From assembly GCA_964521195.1 (NCBI GenBank), contig CAZFRE010000001.1, positions 434,001 through 498,000 on the forward strand: DNA of 64,000 bases, in the 5' to 3' direction. Below the pieces are notes generated by a model that saw nothing but the letters and a program-made list of their open reading frames with translations, had not been told where the DNA came from and made no database searches. Positions 7,612-15,292 of the stretch are shown one piece after another (the stretch's first letter is position 1; every line of letters starts with the position of its first letter). Both the position numbers and the translations under genes were made by a program. The DNA is from CAWDNM01 sp964521195 (lineage in GTDB: Bacteria; Actinomycetota; Coriobacteriia; Anaerosomatales; JAAXUF01).

Positions 7612-8991
7612 ATGCATCTGACGCTCGTCGGTCTGAGCCACAAGACCGCACCAGTTGAGATCCGTGAGAAGCTCACCTTCCCGGCCAACCGCCAGGAAGA
7701 GGCGCTGTCGCTGCTTACCTCGACACCGGCCGTCAACGAAGCCGTGATCGTCTCGACGTGCAACCGCACCGAGATCTACGCCGTCACCTCCACCGAGTTC
7801 GACGGACCCGGCGCGATCATCGACTTCATCTGCGACTACCACGATCTCGACCGCCACGAGCTCGTGCGCTATCTCTACATCTCGGAAGGCGAGTCGGTGA
7901 TCCGGCACCTGTTCAGGGTCGTCGCGTCGCTCGATTCCATGGTGCTTGGCGAGGCGCAGATCCTCGGCCAGGTGAAAGAGGCCTACGAGCACTCCTTCCT
8001 CAACGGCGGTGCGGGTCGCATCTTCAACAAGCTCTTCCGCCAGAGCTTCGAGGTCGGCAAGCGCGTGCGCACGGAGACCGACATCGGCGAGAACGCGGTC
8101 TCGATCAGCTACGCTGCGGTCGAACTCGCCAAGAAGGTCTTCGATTCGCTCGACGGCCGCACGATCCTCGTGCTCGGCGCAGGCAAGATGAGCGAGCTCA
8201 CCGCCAAGCACCTCGTCTGCAACGGCGTGAAGAAGGTCCTCGTCGCCAACCGTACCTTCGCCCGTGCTCTTGAACTCGCCGAGAAGTTCGACGGCGAGGC
8301 GATCGAGTACGAGTCGCTGTTCGACCGGATGGTCGAGGCCGACATCGTGATCTCGTCGACCGCGGCGACGCAGTACGTCGTCACCAAGGACAAGGTCGCC
8401 GCCTCGCGCAAGGGCCGCAAGGGTAGCCCGCTGTTCCTCATCGACATCGCCGTGCCGCGCGACATCGACCCGGCCGTCAACGACCTCGCCGACGTCTACC
8501 TCTACGACATCGACGACCTCAACGGCGTCGTCTCGCAAAACCTCGAGGAGCGGATGAAGGAGGCCGAGCGGGCCGAGGTCATCGTCGCCGAGGAGATGGC
8601 CGAGTTCGAGCATTGGCTCGAGTCGATGGAGGTCGTTCCGACCGTCGCGGCGATCCGCGCGAAGGCCGAGGCCGTTCGGGCCGAGGAGCTCGAGAAGGCG
8701 ATCAAGCGCCTCGGGGGGCTCTCGGAGAAGGAACTGCAGACCGTCGACGCGCTCACGTGCGCCATCGTCAATAAGATGCTGCACGGTCCGACCGCTCGGC
8801 TGAAGAAGGTCGCCGGCGAGAAGGACGGCTACATGTATGTCGAGTCCGCCCGGTTCCTCTACGGCCTCGACAGCAATCCCGAGGGCAAGAACCCGCACGG
8901 GCTGGGACTGATCAAGTCGATACTGGGCAGAGGCGCCGAGAAAGCCGCTGCCGCGAAGAAGAGTGAGATGGGAGACTCCATTGGCGTCTAG
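7612..8991 (+). CDS. hemA: Glutamyl-tRNA reductase
   Basis: 459 residues; reduces glutamyl-tRNA(Glu) to glutamate-1-semialdehyde with NADPH, the first step of C5-pathway tetrapyrrole synthesis. It begins MHLTLVGLSHKTAPVEIRE; the catalytic cysteine is Cys50 in VSTCNRTEIYA, followed by GEAQILGQVK near residue 110 and the Rossmann motif VLGAGKMSEL near residue 187. The C-terminal dimerisation helices are complete. The ATG at 7612 has GAGAAG seven bases upstream. Its last 11 bases overlap the TTG start of hemC. Confidence 0.96.
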   Translation: MHLTLVGLSHKTAPVEIREKLTFPANRQEEALSLLTSTPAVNEAVIVSTCNRTEIYAVTSTEFDGPGAIIDFICDYHDLDRHELVRYLYISEGESVIRHLFRVVASLDSMVLGEAQILGQVKEAYEHSFLNGGAGRIFNKLFRQSFEVGKRVRTETDIGENAVSISYAAVELAKKVFDSLDGRTILVLGAGKMSELTAKHLVCNGVKKVLVANRTFARALELAEKFDGEAIEYESLFDRMVEADIVISSTAATQYVVTKDKVAASRKGRKGSPLFLIDIAVPRDIDPAVNDLADVYLYDIDDLNGVVSQNLEERMKEAERAEVIVAEEMAEFEHWLESMEVVPTVAAIRAKAEAVRAEELEKAIKRLGGLSEKELQTVDALTCAIVNKMLHGPTARLKKVAGEKDGYMYVESARFLYGLDSNPEGKNPHGLGLIKSILGRGAEKAAAAKKSEMGDSIGV

Positions 8992-9937
8992 CCGAGAGAA
9001 GCTGGTCATCGGGACCAGGGGAAGCAAGCTCGCCCTCTGGCAATCGGAGTACATCAAGGGGCTGGTGGAAGAGATCACCGGCCTTCCTGTTGAACTGAAG
9101 ATAATCAAGACGACCGGCGACAAGATCCTCGACGTGCCGCTCGCGAAGGTCGGCGGTAAGGGACTGTTCACCAAGGAACTCGAGGTCGAGCTCATGGCGG
9201 GCACCGTGGACCTGTGCGTCCACTCGATGAAGGATGTCCCCACCGAGCTTCCCGAGGGCCTCTACATCTCATCGATGCCCAAGCGTGTCGACCCGCGCGA
9301 CGCGCTCGTGAGCGGTGCCGGCTACACGCTCGAGACGCTGCCGGAAGGCGCGAAGGTCGGCACGAGTTCGCTGCGCCGCATCGCGCAGGTCCGTGGCCTG
9401 CGCCCGGACGTCGAGATCGTCGACGTGCGAGGCAACCTCGACACCCGCATGAAGAAGGCCGAGAACGGCGAGCTCGATGTCGTCATCCTCGCGTCGGCCG
9501 GCATCACCCGCATGGGCTGGGCCGAGCGCATCTCGAGCTACATCCCCACCGAGCAGATGGTCTCGGCAGTGGGGCAGGGCGCCATCGGCATCGAGATCCG
9601 CGAGGACGACGAGTTCATGCGCGACGTCACCGCCAAGATCTGCGACGCCGAGACGTTCACGTGTGTCACTGCCGAGCGCGTCGTCATGCGCAAGCTCGAA
9701 GGTGGCTGCCAGGTGCCGATCGGCGCGTACGCCACGCTCGACGGCGACACGATGCGCATGGACGCGATCGTGGGCTCCGTGGCCGGTGACCGTATCCTGC
9801 GCGCCCACCTCGAGGGCCCGGCCGACGAGCCCATCGCGCTGGGGGAGGCGATGGTCGCCAAGCTGCTCGAGATGGGTGCCGACGAGATCCTCTCGGCGAT
9901 TCGCGCCGAGACCGTCGATAAGCTGCTCGAGACCTGA
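8981..9937 (+). CDS. hemC: Porphobilinogen deaminase (hydroxymethylbilane synthase)
   Basis: 318 residues; polymerises four porphobilinogens to hydroxymethylbilane. Motifs: GTRGSKLALWQ at the start, VHSMKDVP, GTSSLRR, and the dipyrromethane-cofactor cysteine at residue 243 in LEGGCQVP. I chose the TTG at 8981 because GGGAG lies six bases upstream and it places IGTRGSKLA at the usual distance; a GTG at 8963 is the alternative. The start lies inside the end of hemA, and hemD follows after 8 bp. Confidence 0.95.
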   Translation: MASSREKLVIGTRGSKLALWQSEYIKGLVEEITGLPVELKIIKTTGDKILDVPLAKVGGKGLFTKELEVELMAGTVDLCVHSMKDVPTELPEGLYISSMPKRVDPRDALVSGAGYTLETLPEGAKVGTSSLRRIAQVRGLRPDVEIVDVRGNLDTRMKKAENGELDVVILASAGITRMGWAERISSYIPTEQMVSAVGQGAIGIEIREDDEFMRDVTAKICDAETFTCVTAERVVMRKLEGGCQVPIGAYATLDGDTMRMDAIVGSVAGDRILRAHLEGPADEPIALGEAMVAKLLEMGADEILSAIRAETVDKLLET

Positions 9938-9945
9938 TCCGCGCC

Positions 9946-10791
9946 ATGACTGACGTCGCGTCCGTTGACCACGACGACCTCGGGACGCCGCTCGCCGGGT
10001 GTTCCGTGCTCGTGACGCGCACGCGGGAGCAGGCGCACTCGCTCGTCGAACCGCTCGAGGCCCTTGGCGCCGAGGTGCTGGCGATGCCCGTGCTCGAGAC
10101 GATCGACCCCGCGGACTGGGGCCCGGTCGATGAGGCGATCGCGCACATCGGCAGCTACGACTGGATCGTGTTCACATCCACGAACGGTGTCGATCGCTTC
10201 TTGCACCGATTCCGCGAGCGCCACGGCAGCTACGACGACCTCGCGAGCACGTGCATGGCGGCGGTCGGCTCGGCGACCGCTCACCGCATGCGCGCCGAGG
10301 GCTTCCCGCCCTCGATCGTCCCCGAGGACTTCCGCGCCGAAGGGCTCGTGGCCGCATTCGAGGAGCTCGGCGCCGAGAAGTGCCACCGCGTGCTGATTCC
10401 GCGCGCTGAGGAGGCCCGCGAGGTGCTGCCGGATGCACTGCGGGCGATGGGCTGCAGCGTCGACGTCGCGATCGTGTACCGGACCGCTCAGGCGCGACCG
10501 GTCCCCGGGGTGATCGAGCGGCTACGTGAGGGCTCCGTCGATGTGGGGACGTTCACATCCGGGGCGATCGGCTCGGCGTTCGTCGACGTCGTCCGCTCGG
10601 CCGGGCTGGACCCCTCAGAGGTGATGGCGGGCATGACGGTCGCGAGCATCGGTCCGGTCACGACCACCGCTCTCGAGACGCTCGGCTACCGGGTCGACGT
10701 CGAGGCCGCCGAATCGACGATGGGCTCGCTCGTCGAAGCCGTCGTCGCCCGTTTGGCCGAGACGCCCGGGCCCGAGGGCTCTGAGGGCTGA
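9946..10791 (+). CDS. hemD: Uroporphyrinogen-III synthase
   Basis: 281 residues; cyclises hydroxymethylbilane with ring D inversion. It begins with SVLVTRTREQA, has FTSTNGVDRF near residue 77, VYRTAQ near residue 179, FTSGAIGSAF and IGPVTTTALETLGY, all typical of HemD. It is a stand-alone enzyme, not the HemD-CobA fusion seen in many actinobacteria and clostridia. Uroporphyrinogen methyltransferase must therefore be encoded elsewhere. Third gene of hemACD. Confidence 0.92.
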   Translation: MTDVASVDHDDLGTPLAGCSVLVTRTREQAHSLVEPLEALGAEVLAMPVLETIDPADWGPVDEAIAHIGSYDWIVFTSTNGVDRFLHRFRERHGSYDDLASTCMAAVGSATAHRMRAEGFPPSIVPEDFRAEGLVAAFEELGAEKCHRVLIPRAEEAREVLPDALRAMGCSVDVAIVYRTAQARPVPGVIERLREGSVDVGTFTSGAIGSAFVDVVRSAGLDPSEVMAGMTVASIGPVTTTALETLGYRVDVEAAESTMGSLVEAVVARLAETPGPEGSEG

Positions 10792-10822
10792 TCGGCCGAT
10801 GTCGTTGGCGAATTCGGTCGCA

Positions 10823-10856
10823 TTGACAAAGGCTCGGCAGGTCGGCAAACTACACT
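10823..10856 (+). promoter_or_regulatory. Probable tRNA-Ala promoter
   Basis: A perfect -35 box TTGACA lies at 10823-10828. The -10 box is less clear: CAAACT at 10846-10851 has the right 17-base spacing, while TACACT at 10851-10856 matches better but is too far. Position about 35-60 bases upstream of the tRNA supports the assignment. Confidence 0.5.
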
Positions 10857-10888
10857 CTGCTCTGCAGCCCTTCGCTGCGGACGAAGTT

Positions 10889-10964
10889 GGGGACGTGGCT
10901 CAGTTGGGAGAGCGCTGCCTTCGCACGGCAGAGGTCGGGAGTTCGAATCTCCTCGTCTCCACCA
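10889..10964 (+). tRNA. tRNA-Ala (anticodon CGC)
   Basis: The acceptor arm GGGGACG (10889-10895) pairs with CGTCTCC (10954-10960), followed by A and an encoded CCA. The third pair is G-U, the alanine identity element G3-U70. The anticodon stem is CTGCC/GGCAG with loop TTCGCAC, giving anticodon CGC for codon GCG. The T loop TTCGAAT and D-arm are normal. Encoded CCA is present. Confidence 0.96.
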
Positions 10965-10975
10965 ACGTTTAGAAT

Positions 10976-11010
10976 GTCGAGGCGGCCTGCTATCGCGGTG
11001 CCGCCTCGAC
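10976..11010 (+). terminator. Terminator-like hairpin after tRNA-Ala
   Basis: A perfect 11-bp stem GTCGAGGCGGC/GCCGCCTCGAC with a 13-base loop, starting 12 bases after the tRNA. It is followed only by TTGTCAT, so the T-tract is poor. Confidence 0.6.
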
Positions 11011-11067
11011 TTGTCATATCACCGGTGTCGGATCGCTCGTGCGGCCGACACGACGAAAGGGGTTCGC

Positions 11068-11283
11068 GTGTCCAACGGGATACTCGCCAACGCGCAGATG
11101 ATCGCCTTCTTCGCCCAGCTCTTCTTCTGGCTTGCGGTACCGATCCTGCTCGCCTACGCGGTCGCGCAGTACAAGCGCTGGGTCAACTACCAGCTGGGCA
11201 CCGGCAAGAGCGGTCAGCTCAATCCCGCGCACAGCGCTTCGCCGGCCGAGTCTGAGGTCTCCGTCGAGGAGTTCGTCGAGTAA
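11068..11283 (+). CDS. Small single-helix membrane protein upstream of hemB
   Basis: A 71-residue protein starting at GTG after GAAAGGGG. It has one hydrophobic helix (about residues 11-30, IAFFAQLFFWLAVPILLAY), then a basic patch and an acidic C-terminus. I do not recognise the family. It ends 11 bp before hemB, so it is probably cotranscribed with it; a role as a heme-pathway or membrane anchoring accessory is only a guess. Confidence 0.6.
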   Translation: MSNGILANAQMIAFFAQLFFWLAVPILLAYAVAQYKRWVNYQLGTGKSGQLNPAHSASPAESEVSVEEFVE

Positions 11284-11294
11284 GGAGCACCGAG

Positions 11295-12272
11295 ATGCAG
11301 TTCCCGAGCTACCGTCCGCGCCGCCTGCGCGCGAACGCGACCATCCGCTCGATGGTCCGTGAGACATCGCTTTCGCCGGCCGACTTCATCTACCCGCTGT
11401 TCGTGAAGCCGGGCAGCGGCCTCAAGGACGAGATCAAGTCCATGCCGGGCCAGTACCAGCTCTCGCTCGACATGCTGCCCGCCGAGATCGACGAGCTCAA
11501 GGCGCTCGGCGTGCCCGCCGTCATCCTGTTCGGCCTGCCTTCCGAGAAGGACGAGGTCGGCAGCGAGGCCTACGCCGAGAACGGCATCGTGCAGGAGGCC
11601 ATCCGCGCGATCAAGGCGCACGACCCGGAGTACTACGTCATCACCGACGTGTGCATGTGCGAGTACACGAGCCACGGTCACTGCGGCATCCTCGACGACA
11701 CTGGCTGCGTCATCAACGACGTCACGCTCGAGCTGCTGGCAAGAGAGGCCGTGAGCCACGCCGAAGCCGGCGCGGACATGGTCGCTCCGAGCGACATGAT
11801 GGACGGCCGTGTGGCCGCCATCCGTGCCGCGCTCGACGCCGAAGGCTTTCAGGACATTCCGATCATGGCGTACTCCGTGAAGTACGCGAGCGGCTACTAC
11901 GGCCCGTTCCGCGACGCCGCGGACTCCGCCCCCGCATTCGGTGACCGCGCCGGCTACCAGATGGACCCGGCCAATGCCGAAGAGGGCATGCGCGAGGCCG
12001 CGCTCGACATCGACGAAGGCGCAGACCTCGTCATGGTCAAGCCCGCTCTTGCCTACATGGACATGATCTATCGCGTGAAGACCGAGTTCGGGTATCCGAC
12101 GGCGGCCTACAACGTGAGCGGCGAGTACGCGATGGTGAAGGCCGCCGCCGCGAACGGGTGGATCGACGAGAAGCGCGTCGTGCTCGAGACGCTGCTCGGC
12201 TTCAAGCGCGCAGGCGCGGACCTGATCCTGACCTATCACGCGAAAGACGCCGCGAGGTGGCTTCGCGGCTAG
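11295..12272 (+). CDS. hemB: Delta-aminolevulinic acid dehydratase (porphobilinogen synthase)
   Basis: 325 residues; condenses two aminolevulinates to porphobilinogen. The metal site is the cysteine-rich, zinc-dependent type: Cys120, Cys122 and Cys130 in DVCMCEYTSHGHCG. The Schiff-base lysines are Lys195 (AYSVKYAS) and Lys248 (MVKPALAY). Length is normal. An AAGGAG ribosome-binding site precedes the ATG. Confidence 0.97.
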   Translation: MQFPSYRPRRLRANATIRSMVRETSLSPADFIYPLFVKPGSGLKDEIKSMPGQYQLSLDMLPAEIDELKALGVPAVILFGLPSEKDEVGSEAYAENGIVQEAIRAIKAHDPEYYVITDVCMCEYTSHGHCGILDDTGCVINDVTLELLAREAVSHAEAGADMVAPSDMMDGRVAAIRAALDAEGFQDIPIMAYSVKYASGYYGPFRDAADSAPAFGDRAGYQMDPANAEEGMREAALDIDEGADLVMVKPALAYMDMIYRVKTEFGYPTAAYNVSGEYAMVKAAAANGWIDEKRVVLETLLGFKRAGADLILTYHAKDAARWLRG

Positions 12273-12348
12273 CGCCCTGGTGCGCCTGTCTCGGCGCGGG
12301 ATTCGCTGACACGCAGGCACGGAATTGCTACTCGAAAGGTAATGGTTG

Positions 12349-13812
12349 ATGGCTGAGAACGTGGGAGACTCGTCGGCCCGTCCGGACCTCGAGCTCGAGG
12401 AGGAGTTCGGCGAGGACGAAGGCACGATAACCGAGCAGGAGATGGCCGAAGCCGAAGCCGGATGCGGTCAGGCGGCGGTGGCGATTCCGGTGGCAGGCAA
12501 AGGTCACCAGGCGTCCGTGCCGGCGGGCCACCCGGCAGGAGTCCCGAAGGGCGGCGGCCACCCCGGCGGCCACCCCGGCGGCCACCCGGCCGGGGTTCCC
12601 GGCGGACCCGGTGCCGGCGACCGCCAGCGCCATGGCGGTGCCCGCAGCGTCGGGTTCCGTCCCGGCGGCGGCCCGCAGGCCATCGCCTACCAGGAGCGCA
12701 CCGGCATCAAGGCGCCGCGCATCATCGCGTGGGAGATCACGCGAAGCTGCAACCTCTCCTGCGTGCACTGCCGCGCGGCGGCCGAGTTCGGCCACTACCA
12801 CGGCGAACTGTCGCTCGATCAGATCAAGGCGACGATCGACGACATCGTCACGATCAGCAACCCGATCATCATCCTCACCGGTGGCGAGCCGCTCATGCGT
12901 CCCGACATCTGGGAGATCGTCGACTACTGTCACGAGAAGGGCGCCATGCCGGTCATCGGCACAAACGCCACGCTCATCACCGAGGACATCGCCGCCAAGA
13001 TGGCGGAGCACAAGATCCCGCGTATCTCGGTGTCCATCGACTTCCCGACCGCCGATGGTCACGACGAGTTTCGCGCACAGCCGGGCTGCTTTGACGCAAC
13101 CATCGAGGGCATCAAGATGGCCAAGCGCCACGGCGTCGGCGTTCAGATCAACACCACGGTGACCACGCGCAACGCGCACCTCATCGAGGAGATCCACGAC
13201 CTCGCCGAGTCGCTCAACGTCGACGCGTTCCACATCTTCATGCTCGTTCCCACGGGCCGTGGCTCGGAGATCCTCGCCGAGGAGCTTCCGCCGGATGAGT
13301 ACGAGAAGGTGCTCACCTGGGCCTATCACCGGCAGAAGACGAGCCCGCTGCATTTCAAGCCCACCGACGCGCCGCACTACTACCGCATCATCCGTCAGCT
13401 CGCCAAGGCGGAGGGCAAGAAGGTCACGCGCGAGGAGTACGGTCTCGACGCGATGACGCGGGGGTGCCTGGGCGGCATCACCTTCTGCTTCATCAGCCAC
13501 GTGGGCGACATCCAGCCGTGCGGCTACTTCGACATGCAGCTCGGCAACGTCAAGGAGAAGCCGTTCTCGGAGATCTGGACCGAGTCTAAGGTCTTCAACG
13601 ACCTGCGCGACTACTCGCTGCTCAAGGGCAAGTGCGGCGCCTGCGAGTTCAAGGCCGTCTGCGGCGGCTGCCGGGCTCGCGCGCTCGAGATCACCGGCGA
13701 CTACCTCGAGGCTGAGCCGTACTGCGCCTACGAGCCGCCCGCGTGGAAGGGCGCATGCTCGCTCGAGGAGGCGGCGTCAGACATGGGCGTGTCACTTGAG
13801 GGTACCGGCTGA
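12349..13812 (+). CDS. Radical SAM/SPASM heme-pathway protein (AhbC/AhbD/NirJ family) with His/Gly/Pro-rich extension
   Basis: 487 residues. The radical SAM cluster is Cys134, Cys138 and Cys141 (SCNLSCVHCR), followed by TGGEPLMRPDIWE. A C-terminal auxiliary cluster region has CLGGITFCF, QPCGYFD and the pattern CGACEFKAVCGGCRARALE. This matches Fe-coproporphyrin synthase AhbC and heme synthase AhbD of the siroheme-dependent pathway, and NirJ. Position between hemB and hemL supports heme synthesis; AhbD is my slight preference. Unusually, residues 1-118 form an acidic then low-complexity extension rich in GHP repeats (about residues 52-83), absent from family members I know, which begin close to the SAM domain. 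Start is ATG with GAAAGG; TTG at 12346 is possible. Confidence 0.8.
   Translation: MAENVGDSSARPDLELEEEFGEDEGTITEQEMAEAEAGCGQAAVAIPVAGKGHQASVPAGHPAGVPKGGGHPGGHPGGHPAGVPGGPGAGDRQRHGGARSVGFRPGGGPQAIAYQERTGIKAPRIIAWEITRSCNLSCVHCRAAAEFGHYHGELSLDQIKATIDDIVTISNPIIILTGGEPLMRPDIWEIVDYCHEKGAMPVIGTNATLITEDIAAKMAEHKIPRISVSIDFPTADGHDEFRAQPGCFDATIEGIKMAKRHGVGVQINTTVTTRNAHLIEEIHDLAESLNVDAFHIFMLVPTGRGSEILAEELPPDEYEKVLTWAYHRQKTSPLHFKPTDAPHYYRIIRQLAKAEGKKVTREEYGLDAMTRGCLGGITFCFISHVGDIQPCGYFDMQLGNVKEKPFSEIWTESKVFNDLRDYSLLKGKCGACEFKAVCGGCRARALEITGDYLEAEPYCAYEPPAWKGACSLEEAASDMGVSLEGTG
12553..12588 (+). repeat. Three tandem 12-bp units in the radical SAM gene
   Basis: Three head-to-tail copies of GGCGGCCACCCC (last base differs in the third) encode three Gly-Gly-His-Pro units, at residues 69-80 of the protein. 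In-frame expansion or contraction by slippage is possible. Confidence 0.9.
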
Positions 13813-13839
13813 CCGGACGGTTGCTGCAAGGATCGATAC

Positions 13840-13869
13840 GCAGGGCGGGCCGAAAGCGGCTCGCCCTGC
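13840..13869 (+). terminator. Terminator hairpin after the radical SAM gene
   Basis: A 13-bp stem GCAGGGCGGGCCG/CGGCTCGCCCTGC with one G-U pair and an AAAG tetraloop, 28 bp after the stop codon. The T-tract is weak (TGCATTT). It separates the hemB unit from hemL. Confidence 0.75.
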
Positions 13870-13924
13870 TGCATTTCCCGCGCTGTTCCGGCCGCCGGTC
13901 TCGAACTGCCCGAGCACAGCAGAC

Positions 13925-13933
13925 TGGTATACT
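13925..13933 (+). promoter_or_regulatory. Extended -10 promoter of hemL
   Basis: TGGTATACT: TATACT at 13928-13933 with an upstream TG extension and no convincing -35 box. It lies just after the terminator and 67 bases before hemL. Similar TATACT boxes recur upstream of other genes here. Confidence 0.5.
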
Positions 13934-13999
13934 CCACTTCGGCTCGTCGGCGGCCTGGCCGCCCCCTGCACCCGTCTTCCGAAAGGGGTCTGAAGACCC

Positions 14000-15289
14000 A
14001 TGCAGCACACCAAGTCCTCGGAGTTCTTCTCGATCGCCCAGAACGTGATTCCGGGCGGCGTGAACTCGCCGGTCCGCGCGTTCAAGAGTGTCGGCACCGA
14101 CCCGGTCTTCTACGAGCGCGCCAAGGGCAGCCGCGTGTGGGACGCCGACGGCAACGAGTACATCGACTTCGTCGCGAGCTGGGGTCCGATGATCCTCGGC
14201 CACGCGCCCGATGCGGTCCACGAGGCCGTTCGCGCACAGCTCGACAAGGGCACCAGCTACGGCGCGCCGACGATGATCGAAGTCGAGATGGCCGAGAAGC
14301 TCGTCGAGGTCGTGCCGTCGATCGAGATGGTGCGCATGGTCTCGAGCGGCACCGAGGCCACGATGAGCGCGATCCGCCTTGCGCGTGGCTACACCGGACG
14401 CGAGAAGTTCATCAAGTTCGACGGCAACTACCACGGCCACTCCGACGCGCTGCTCGTCGCCGCGGGCTCCGGCCTCGTGACGCTTGGCATCCCGTCGACG
14501 CCCGGCGTCACCAAGGGTGCCGCCGGCGACACCATCGTGCTGCCGTACAACGACATCGACGCGGTGCGCGAGGCGCTCGCCGCGAACAAGGACCAGGTCG
14601 CTGCCATCATCGTCGAGCCGATCGCCGGCAACATGGGTGTCGTGCCGCCGGCCGAGGGCTTTCTGCAGGGGCTGCGCGACGCCTGCGACGAGCACGGCAC
14701 CGTGCTCATCTTCGATGAGGTCATCAGTGGCTTCCGGGTCGCGCTCGGCGGCGCGCAGCAACTCTACGGCGTGACGCCGGACCTCACCACCCTTGGCAAG
14801 ATCATCGGCGGCGGCTTCCCGGTCGGAGCGTTCGGCGGCAAGGCCGAGATCATGAAGTCGCTCGCGCCGATCGGTCCCGTCTACCAGGCAGGCACACTGT
14901 CAGGTAACCCGGTCGCGATGGTCGCCGGCCTCGCGCTGATCGGCGAGCTTTCGAAGCCGGGCGTGTACGAGGAGCTCGACCGCCTCGGCGCCAAGCTTGC
15001 GGGCGGCCTGTGCCACGCCGCCGAGAACGCCGGCATCGTCACCGCGTGCAACCGCGTCGGCTCGATGTCGACCATGTTCTTCACATCGGAGGACGTCGTC
15101 GACTGGAAGACCGCTGCGACGTGTGACACCGCAGCCTACGCAGCCTACTTCCGGGGCATGCTCGAGGCCGGCTTCACGATCGCGCCGAGCCAGTTCGAGG
15201 CGTGCTTCGTGGGCCTGTCGCACACCGACGCCGACATCGACGCGTTCCTCTCGGCGGCCGGCGACGTGCTCGCGAAGATGGCGGGCTAG
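14000..15289 (+). CDS. hemL: Glutamate-1-semialdehyde 2,1-aminomutase
   Basis: 429 residues; PLP enzyme that converts the HemA product to 5-aminolevulinate. Typical opening SIAQNVIPGGVNSPVRAF, GTEATMSAIRLARG near residue 118, LIFDEVISGFR, and the PLP lysine at residue 267 in TLGKIIGGGFPVGAFGG. Full length. With hemA it completes ALA synthesis. galU starts 3 bp after its stop. Confidence 0.96.
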   Translation: MQHTKSSEFFSIAQNVIPGGVNSPVRAFKSVGTDPVFYERAKGSRVWDADGNEYIDFVASWGPMILGHAPDAVHEAVRAQLDKGTSYGAPTMIEVEMAEKLVEVVPSIEMVRMVSSGTEATMSAIRLARGYTGREKFIKFDGNYHGHSDALLVAAGSGLVTLGIPSTPGVTKGAAGDTIVLPYNDIDAVREALAANKDQVAAIIVEPIAGNMGVVPPAEGFLQGLRDACDEHGTVLIFDEVISGFRVALGGAQQLYGVTPDLTTLGKIIGGGFPVGAFGGKAEIMKSLAPIGPVYQAGTLSGNPVAMVAGLALIGELSKPGVYEELDRLGAKLAGGLCHAAENAGIVTACNRVGSMSTMFFTSEDVVDWKTAATCDTAAYAAYFRGMLEAGFTIAPSQFEACFVGLSHTDADIDAFLSAAGDVLAKMAG

Positions 15290-15292
15290 CAC

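Noticed and set aside
7513..9243. Long minus-strand open frame opposite hemA
   Set aside because: Its translation is Arg/Glu/Asp-rich with no recognisable family, and hemA on the other strand is unambiguous. This is a typical high-GC shadow.
12553..12588. CRISPR-like short repeat
   Set aside because: The three 12-bp units are adjacent, in frame and encode GGHP repeats within a protein; there are no spacers.
14000..15289. hemL as the missing LegC-type aminotransferase
   Set aside because: The sequence has the glutamate semialdehyde aminomutase signature and lies with hem genes, so it cannot fill the legionaminate gap.
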